The notes below the pieces were generated by a model. The model was not told the DNA's origin, did no database searches, and saw only the letters and a list, made by a program, of their open reading frames with translations. A program made the position numbers and the translations under genes. From a virus, in the IMG/VR virus record IMGVR_UViG_3300005253_000634, positions 1-26,078 of that record: 26,078 nt of DNA; one strand, written 5' to 3'. Shown one piece after another: positions 21,882 through 26,078 of the stretch (its first letter is position 1; the number at the start of each line of letters is the position of its first letter).

Positions 21882-22106
21882 CTACTCTCTTGGGTACTTT
21901 CCAGTCCTTTTTGGATAATCATCAAAGTCCATCCCTATGACTTCCTCTGTTCCAGGTCTGGCCAGCACTATATTCTGACATGCATGCACATATATTTGAA
22001 ATTCACTTGTATCACTAGGATGAACCGGTTTTAATACTCTAAACTTTGTAGCTGCTTGTCCTAATAAATCTATTACTTCATATTCTTCTTCTGTTAAATT
22101 ACGCAT
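21882..22106 (-). CDS. Small hypothetical protein (74 residues)
   Basis: The protein is unrecognised. It begins with MRNLTEEEYEVIDLLGQAAT, suggesting a helix, followed by a short strand region and a polar C-terminus (FDDYPKRTGKYPRE). I start it at ATG 22106, 8 nt behind AAGGA. The ATG six codons upstream has no site. The start overlaps the end of the upstream gene by 8 nt. Confidence 0.55.
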   Translation of the reverse strand: MRNLTEEEYEVIDLLGQAATKFRVLKPVHPSDTSEFQIYVHACQNIVLARPGTEEVIGMDFDDYPKRTGKYPRE

Positions 22107-22323
22107 TAGATTGTTCCTTCTCATATTTTAAGCTATGTAATGCCTTATCCATAGCTTCATGCCATGTACCTCCTGTACCTGTATGTACTTCAACAAACCT
22201 AGATTCTTGAATATAGCACAACCATCCTATACCTTGACCATATTTCAAACTGAATGATAGCACTTGAGGACTACTATGAACATGGACCTCACCTAACTTC
22301 TCACTAAAACTTATTTCACACAT
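22099..22323 (-). CDS. Small hypothetical protein (74 residues)
   Basis: The protein is unrecognised. It has a beta-rich N-terminus (VHVHSSPQVLSFSLKYGQGI) and then WLCYIQ, HTGTGGTWHEAMDKAL and a C-terminal helix. The HTGTG-T-EA-AL ending occurs in small phage proteins without known role. It overlaps the helicase gene stop by 8 nt, using AAGGA within it. Confidence 0.55.
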   Translation of the reverse strand: MCEISFSEKLGEVHVHSSPQVLSFSLKYGQGIGWLCYIQESRFVEVHTGTGGTWHEAMDKALHSLKYEKEQSNA

Positions 22324-23581
22324 CAGTTTCCTTCTCTCTCCTCTTGGTAATCCCAGTAGTTATAATAGCTTGTTGTCTAGGGTAATATTTAGCATCGAAC
22401 ATAGCACCCTTGGCACCATCCCTAACCTTTGCTAAGAATAGCCTACATCTATCCTTCTCTTCTTCCTTCTTGGTCTGGCATAGAGCTACTACTATATCAC
22501 TAAGATTGACCTTGCCTATGTCTTCTGCTATATCCTCTAATGATACTACCTCTTTACGATAAGCTGCTCTATTAGCCTGTGATGCACCCCATACAGGTAC
22601 ATTATACTTCTCTGCTGTCCTCCTAAACCACTCATACGTCTCTGTTATCTCAAAGCGTCTCTCTTTCCTAAATCTAGGTGGTATAACTAAATCAGGGTAA
22701 TCATCTATAATCAATTGGAAATCATACCCTTCTGCTATCATTCTGTCTAATGCCACTTCTATTTGATTAGTGGTCATCCTCATACCACCTATAATTCTGA
22801 TCTTACCCGGCATTAGTTTTTTGGCGACATTTTTTACATCAGCCTCATATACTGTCAGATCACCACCTACTGTTGGAAATCTGAACAACATCCTAGCTGC
22901 TAACCTCTTGGCATATACTTTATAGGACATCTCATGAGTGAAAATAACTACATTTTTACCTGAACCGATACTAGCAGCACCATAAGCTATATTGACTAAG
23001 GCCATTGACTTACCTCTATTAGATGGACCTAGTATTATCCCTAACTCACCTGCTGCCAATCCTCCTCCTAAATGGATATCTACATGCGGCCAACCTGTCT
23101 TGATCTTTCCTATCCACTGCTGGTACAACCATATGTCTATATCATCTATTACATCTATACCTGGAAAAGCTAAGTCATCTCCCACTGATACAGCTTCTTC
23201 TATCCTGTCTAGAACTTGAGCTAGTCTACCTCTCTTGACGTCATCTATACTCTCAAGAATGGCAATCTTAGCTGCCTGTTCCCTAGCCCACTGTACTGCT
23301 ACATCTTTCGCTAGGTGTAAATCATAATCCTCTTCAAATATAGTATAGATCGTATCCCCATACTCTCCATTACACAGAACAGTGATATCATCAGGATCAG
23401 TAGGAGCTTGTTTGTATAACTTATAATATTCTAGTATGGCAGTGACTATTTCTATCTCATCATCTGATTCAAAGTAATCAGGGGATATGATAACTGAACC
23501 TGTCCTGGACATCCAAGCATCATCCAAACACAGAGATATTATCTTTAGCCGGAACTGCCTATTGTAGGGATAAATGCTCAT
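22316..23581 (-). CDS. DnaB/gp41-type replicative helicase
   Basis: This is a 421-residue hexameric RecA-fold helicase. An N-terminal helical domain (1-140) is followed by LGGGLAAGELGIILGPSNRGKS, with Walker A G185-S192, then VIFTHEMS (catalytic Glu), Walker B LIIDDYPDL, GASQANR and AKVRDGAKG. The last two provide the glutamine and arginine-finger positions of the DnaB family. It would unwind the parental duplex ahead of the polymerase and interact with the primase encoded downstream. The order helicase-small genes-primase is compact. ATG 23581 has only a weak GAAGAT site, and translation may be coupled to the preceding gene, which ends 14 nt upstream. Confidence 0.88.
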   Translation of the reverse strand: MSIYPYNRQFRLKIISLCLDDAWMSRTGSVIISPDYFESDDEIEIVTAILEYYKLYKQAPTDPDDITVLCNGEYGDTIYTIFEEDYDLHLAKDVAVQWAREQAAKIAILESIDDVKRGRLAQVLDRIEEAVSVGDDLAFPGIDVIDDIDIWLYQQWIGKIKTGWPHVDIHLGGGLAAGELGIILGPSNRGKSMALVNIAYGAASIGSGKNVVIFTHEMSYKVYAKRLAARMLFRFPTVGGDLTVYEADVKNVAKKLMPGKIRIIGGMRMTTNQIEVALDRMIAEGYDFQLIIDDYPDLVIPPRFRKERRFEITETYEWFRRTAEKYNVPVWGASQANRAAYRKEVVSLEDIAEDIGKVNLSDIVVALCQTKKEEEKDRCRLFLAKVRDGAKGAMFDAKYYPRQQAIITTGITKRREKETDV

Positions 23582-23595
23582 TATACATCTTCATA

Positions 23596-24177
23596 CTACT
23601 CTAGTATTAAGTCACTATACTTTGATATGTATCGACCATTTTCTTCTGATAAAATATCCAATGCACTACTGGTTAACTTTGCTCTCTTCTTTCTACGGTA
23701 TAAGTCTAGCCACTCTTTACTCAATACTGGGGACAACTCTTTTACAACTTGACTAAATATCTTATACCCATCATCTATATTGCATTGAATATAATACCTA
23801 GCTACTTTCAATTCTTCATCTAACAGAACGCCTTCATCTATATCCTCATCAGGACTACTCTCATACTGATCATTACCATAACGCTCTGTATAAATATTTA
23901 TAGCATAATCACTACAGAATACATTAACTGGTAAATAACTCCAGCCCTCTTTATCTATCCAGTTAATAAATCCGAATGTAATCTTATGTGCGTATTCCTT
24001 TGGATATATCCCCTTCTTTCTTAGCTTTGTCTCTGTCCTGGCAAACAGGTCATACATCTTTTCGTGAACATATACTGGTTCACCATACAAACTTTCACTT
24101 TCTCTCTCATACTGTATCGCTAATTGAGGTTTCAGCTTTGTCAATTTTGACTTTAAACCCTTCCCTTGTGTATACAT
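23596..24177 (-). CDS. Hypothetical protein between two helicase genes
   Basis: This is a 193-residue protein of unknown family. The N-terminus is basic (MYTQGKGLKSKLTKLKP), the core is mixed helical, with an acidic segment SSPDEDIDEGVLLDEELKVA, and the C-terminus is basic (YRRKKRAKLTSS). The position just upstream of the replicative helicase would suit a helicase loader, but no AAA+ or gp59 signature is visible. It overlaps the SF2 helicase gene by 71 nt, unusually long for this window. ATG 24177 has a good GAGGAG 7-8 nt upstream inside that gene, so the overlap is real rather than a start error. Confidence 0.6.
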   Translation of the reverse strand: MYTQGKGLKSKLTKLKPQLAIQYERESESLYGEPVYVHEKMYDLFARTETKLRKKGIYPKEYAHKITFGFINWIDKEGWSYLPVNVFCSDYAINIYTERYGNDQYESSPDEDIDEGVLLDEELKVARYYIQCNIDDGYKIFSQVVKELSPVLSKEWLDLYRRKKRAKLTSSALDILSEENGRYISKYSDLILE

Positions 24178-25498
24178 CTATACGCTCCTCAGTATGCTTC
24201 AGAAGGTATTCATTAGTATCGTCTAAGAAGTCATGTATCTCTATTATATTCCTTCCCTCTTTCTTCCTGAGACCTCTACCTATTCGTTGCAGCAACTTAA
24301 TATCACTTTTACCGCCACCTGCTAAAACCATAATATTTACGTCAGGAACATCCACACCCTCATCAAAGATGGTAGACGCTATATAAACCCCTGATCGCCC
24401 AGATTTCATGCGTTTTAGTACGTTCTGGCGTATGTTTGTAGTTATACCACCATGTACAAATACTGATCCTGGTATCATCCTCTTCAATGTATCTCCATGC
24501 TCAATTCTCGTAACCAGGATCAAAACTATACCATCTCTATCTTCTGCCACTGCCTTTATAATCCTATTCCTAGGATGATTATTTACTATCAATCTATCAT
24601 AGGCTACATGGTAATCCATATCCCAATTTGCTTTTTCAGGGGAATACACTTCATGTACAATGACTTCTGGAACAGCAGAATAGCCCTGCTCTATAAGTTC
24701 TGCATTACCCAGATCGTATATAACCCTGCCAGTAATGGAAATGAGCTTCATATCTGCTAGGACATCATTCTTTAATGGAGTGCCACTAAACCCATATCTA
24801 TATTTACCTGATATCTGGTATAAAACGTCCATCATCTGATCTGAGGATGTATGATGACATTCATCTACCATGACCACTTCCTGACTTTGGAAATAATCCT
24901 GATAAGAGTAATGTCCTTTCATATTGTGTAATGTTTGTATCATGGCCACTGTAATTATACTAGGTTGATGTATACCATCTCCTATCTTACCTATTGATCT
25001 ACCTAGTCTAGTTTCCAATCTCTCTGCTGTCTGATGTAACAATTCCTTACGATGAATTATAATGATAGCACGTTTATCTAACACTTTGAGCATAGCCGCC
25101 ATAACCTCAGTCTTACCAGAATTTGTAGCCATCTTAGCTATACCTCTACGTGCTCCTAATAGTTTATTGGCTGCATCGACTTGGTAATCTCTGAGAGTTA
25201 TACCTATTAACATATCAGGTGTAACTGTATAGACTGCATCAGTATGATGGTCCCCCCAATCTATGTCTACCTTATACCCTCTCTTATTCAGTGCTGGAAC
25301 AACATAGCCCAACAAACCTGTTGGAAATGACCTATGAGATGACATAAGTGATATGTAACCATCCCACAGACCTTTCTTAAACTTAGGCATAAACTGAAAT
25401 CCTGCTGGTCTGGCACGACAAACAGTACGAATGATACCGAGCACTCGCACGTCCTTTGTGTAAACCTTGGATTCAATATCACCTACAACTATCCTCAT
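24107..25498 (-). CDS. UvsW-like SF2 helicase
   Basis: This is a 463-residue superfamily 2 helicase. An N-terminal domain with FKKGLWDGYI (about 40-50) is characteristic of UvsW-like proteins. The core has LRDYQVDAA (Q-motif-like), Walker A ATNSGKT (124-130), DECHHT (212-217), FSGTP, FDEGVDVPDVNIMVLAGGGKS and QRIGRGLRKKEG (motif VI). UvsW branch-migrates recombination intermediates and unwinds R-loops, helping switch T4 from origin- to recombination-dependent replication. Here it is the first replication gene downstream of the structural gene. The upstream gap is 15 nt with no promoter, and the ribosome site is poor, so expression may be coupled or read through. Confidence 0.9.
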   Translation of the reverse strand: MRIVVGDIESKVYTKDVRVLGIIRTVCRARPAGFQFMPKFKKGLWDGYISLMSSHRSFPTGLLGYVVPALNKRGYKVDIDWGDHHTDAVYTVTPDMLIGITLRDYQVDAANKLLGARRGIAKMATNSGKTEVMAAMLKVLDKRAIIIIHRKELLHQTAERLETRLGRSIGKIGDGIHQPSIITVAMIQTLHNMKGHYSYQDYFQSQEVVMVDECHHTSSDQMMDVLYQISGKYRYGFSGTPLKNDVLADMKLISITGRVIYDLGNAELIEQGYSAVPEVIVHEVYSPEKANWDMDYHVAYDRLIVNNHPRNRIIKAVAEDRDGIVLILVTRIEHGDTLKRMIPGSVFVHGGITTNIRQNVLKRMKSGRSGVYIASTIFDEGVDVPDVNIMVLAGGGKSDIKLLQRIGRGLRKKEGRNIIEIHDFLDDTNEYLLKHTEERIDVYTREGFKVKIDKAETSISDTV

Positions 25499-25513
25499 AT
25501 AATACTAAACTTG

Positions 25514-26008
25514 CTAAACGGCTCTCGAAGCGTACCTTATCTGGACAACCATATCGTCAGCAGCAACATCTACAGCAGCATTATCAAAGACCCTCAAAAC
25601 ATAAGATGCTGGCAGCCACAATTCGGGAATAGGAGTAGTCAGATGATCAGTATCTCTAAATGCTGTCAAATCAGCAACTCCTAAGGCAAACAGATAATAT
25701 CGAGTTAAACTAGCCGTCTGAATTATACCTGCTCTTATTGACCCTATAACATCAGCAGAATCATCCTGGATCTGTATTTCCATCTGCCTATCACCCGCTG
25801 ATACAGTGGTTATAAGTTCTACCCAGATAGATTTGATCATCCATTCTGTATTGGCTGGAACAGTAAATGACTTGTCACTATCATTAGCCGTTTCCTCTGC
25901 ACTCAAACCCGGAGTAAATCCAGGGGATACTATTAACCGTCCCTCACTATCCACCAGCAACCAATAAGAATTACCAGTCCCATCTTTAATTGTATTTCCA
26001 AAGCTCAT
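25514..26008 (-). CDS. Phage structural-type protein of unknown role
   Basis: This is a 164-residue beta-rich protein. The N-terminus has MSFGNTIKDGTGNSYWLLVD, then an alternating strand region with WMIKSIWVELITTVSAGDRQ, MEIQIQDDSADVIG, IRAGIIQTASLTRYYLFALG, and an end with ADDMVVQIRYASRAV. Proteins with the NSYWLLVDSEGR start, W-x-WVEL-T-T-x-x-G-x-R-Q and Q-D-D-S repeats are frequent in tailed-phage virion gene clusters. They are thought to be minor capsid or tail components, though their place in the virion is unproven. The start overlaps the preceding stop as ATGA. This gene marks the right boundary of the replication block. Confidence 0.6.
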   Translation of the reverse strand: MSFGNTIKDGTGNSYWLLVDSEGRLIVSPGFTPGLSAEETANDSDKSFTVPANTEWMIKSIWVELITTVSAGDRQMEIQIQDDSADVIGSIRAGIIQTASLTRYYLFALGVADLTAFRDTDHLTTPIPELWLPASYVLRVFDNAAVDVAADDMVVQIRYASRAV

Positions 26009-26078
26009 ATCATCCTCACAAACACACCGTTGCCAGCGACTACCAATAAATCTGCACTATTCAGTTCAACGTTCATTT
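26005..26078 (-). CDS. Partial upstream gene, C-terminal end visible
   Basis: The frame ends at TGA 26005-26007, overlapping the next start (ATGA), and is open to the window edge. The visible end is MNVELNSADLLVVAGNGVFV followed by RMI. ATG 26076 could be the true start of a 23-residue peptide but is more likely internal to a longer protein. It is too short to assign a family; neighbours suggest a virion protein. Confidence 0.45.
   Translation of the reverse strand, partial: MNVELNSADLLVVAGNGVFVRMI

Noticed and set aside
1-26078. Frequent words TGGATAT, TGGAAAT and GGTAAT on the plus strand
   Set aside because: Many instances trace to preferred codons (for example AGA TTT CCA or ATA TCC on the coding strand). 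Without k-mer statistics I cannot claim a signal; a shuffled-codon comparison would decide.

Overview
The window is one strand-coherent block of a tailed double-stranded DNA phage genome, or a prophage or uncultivated phage contig. Every gene I accept lies on the minus strand. Genes are tightly packed, with ATGA and TAATG stop/start overlaps, and low GC. Ribosome sites are strong and of AGGAG type, and GTG and TTG starts occur. There is no rRNA, tRNA, CRISPR array, insertion sequence or integrase. The host cannot be named from the sequence; the Shine-Dalgarno style and low GC are compatible with a Firmicute-like host, but this is inference only.

Layout, in transcription order from right to left. 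At 26078-25514 are a partial gene and a small structural protein. At 25498-20109 is a replication block: UvsW-like SF2 helicase, an unknown 193-residue protein, DnaB/gp41-type helicase, two small unknowns, DnaG-like primase and a class I methyltransferase. At 20094-17225 are a promoter with two operator-like dyads, a 50-residue protein with a GTG start, and a MoxR-type AAA+ ATPase followed by a VWA protein. At 17216-13553 a second promoter drives a zinc-finger/UvrD-type helicase, a small unknown, a sigma-like protein and a Cys-rich protein. At 13548-12726 a third promoter drives a highly charged protein, followed by a strong hairpin terminator. At 12562-7253 are a possible 3D-like protein, nucleotide-metabolism-like proteins, a uracil-DNA glycosylase/DNA polymerase I fusion, small unknowns and a coiled-coil protein that may be a recombination mediator. 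At 7104-6143 is a gp32-like SSB with a structured leader and a terminator. At 6142-272 are a long inverted repeat, a MazG-like small protein, an SbcD/Mre11-like phosphoesterase, a RecA/UvsX recombinase, a 5'-3' exonuclease, a deoxyribosyltransferase-like protein, a RuvC-like resolvase and a second sigma-like protein. At 235-1 is a partial phage spike-base-like structural protein.

Together the genes form a near-complete T4-style replication, recombination and repair set: polymerase, primase, helicases, SSB, recombinase, possible mediator, resolvase, flap nuclease and Mre11-like nuclease. It is inserted between structural genes and carries its own regulatory signals. The parts most worth a second look are non-coding. 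They are a putative T4 gene 32-like autoregulatory leader upstream of ssb, a 25-nt inverted repeat abutting a start codon, and two promoters with GTAC-N4-GTAC dyads held at exactly the same distance from the -10 element. Two promoter leaders also begin with a small 5' hairpin that shows a compensatory base change. At protein level the polymerase has tryptophan where Pol I has Phe762, and the resolvase carries a perfect 21-bp triplication.
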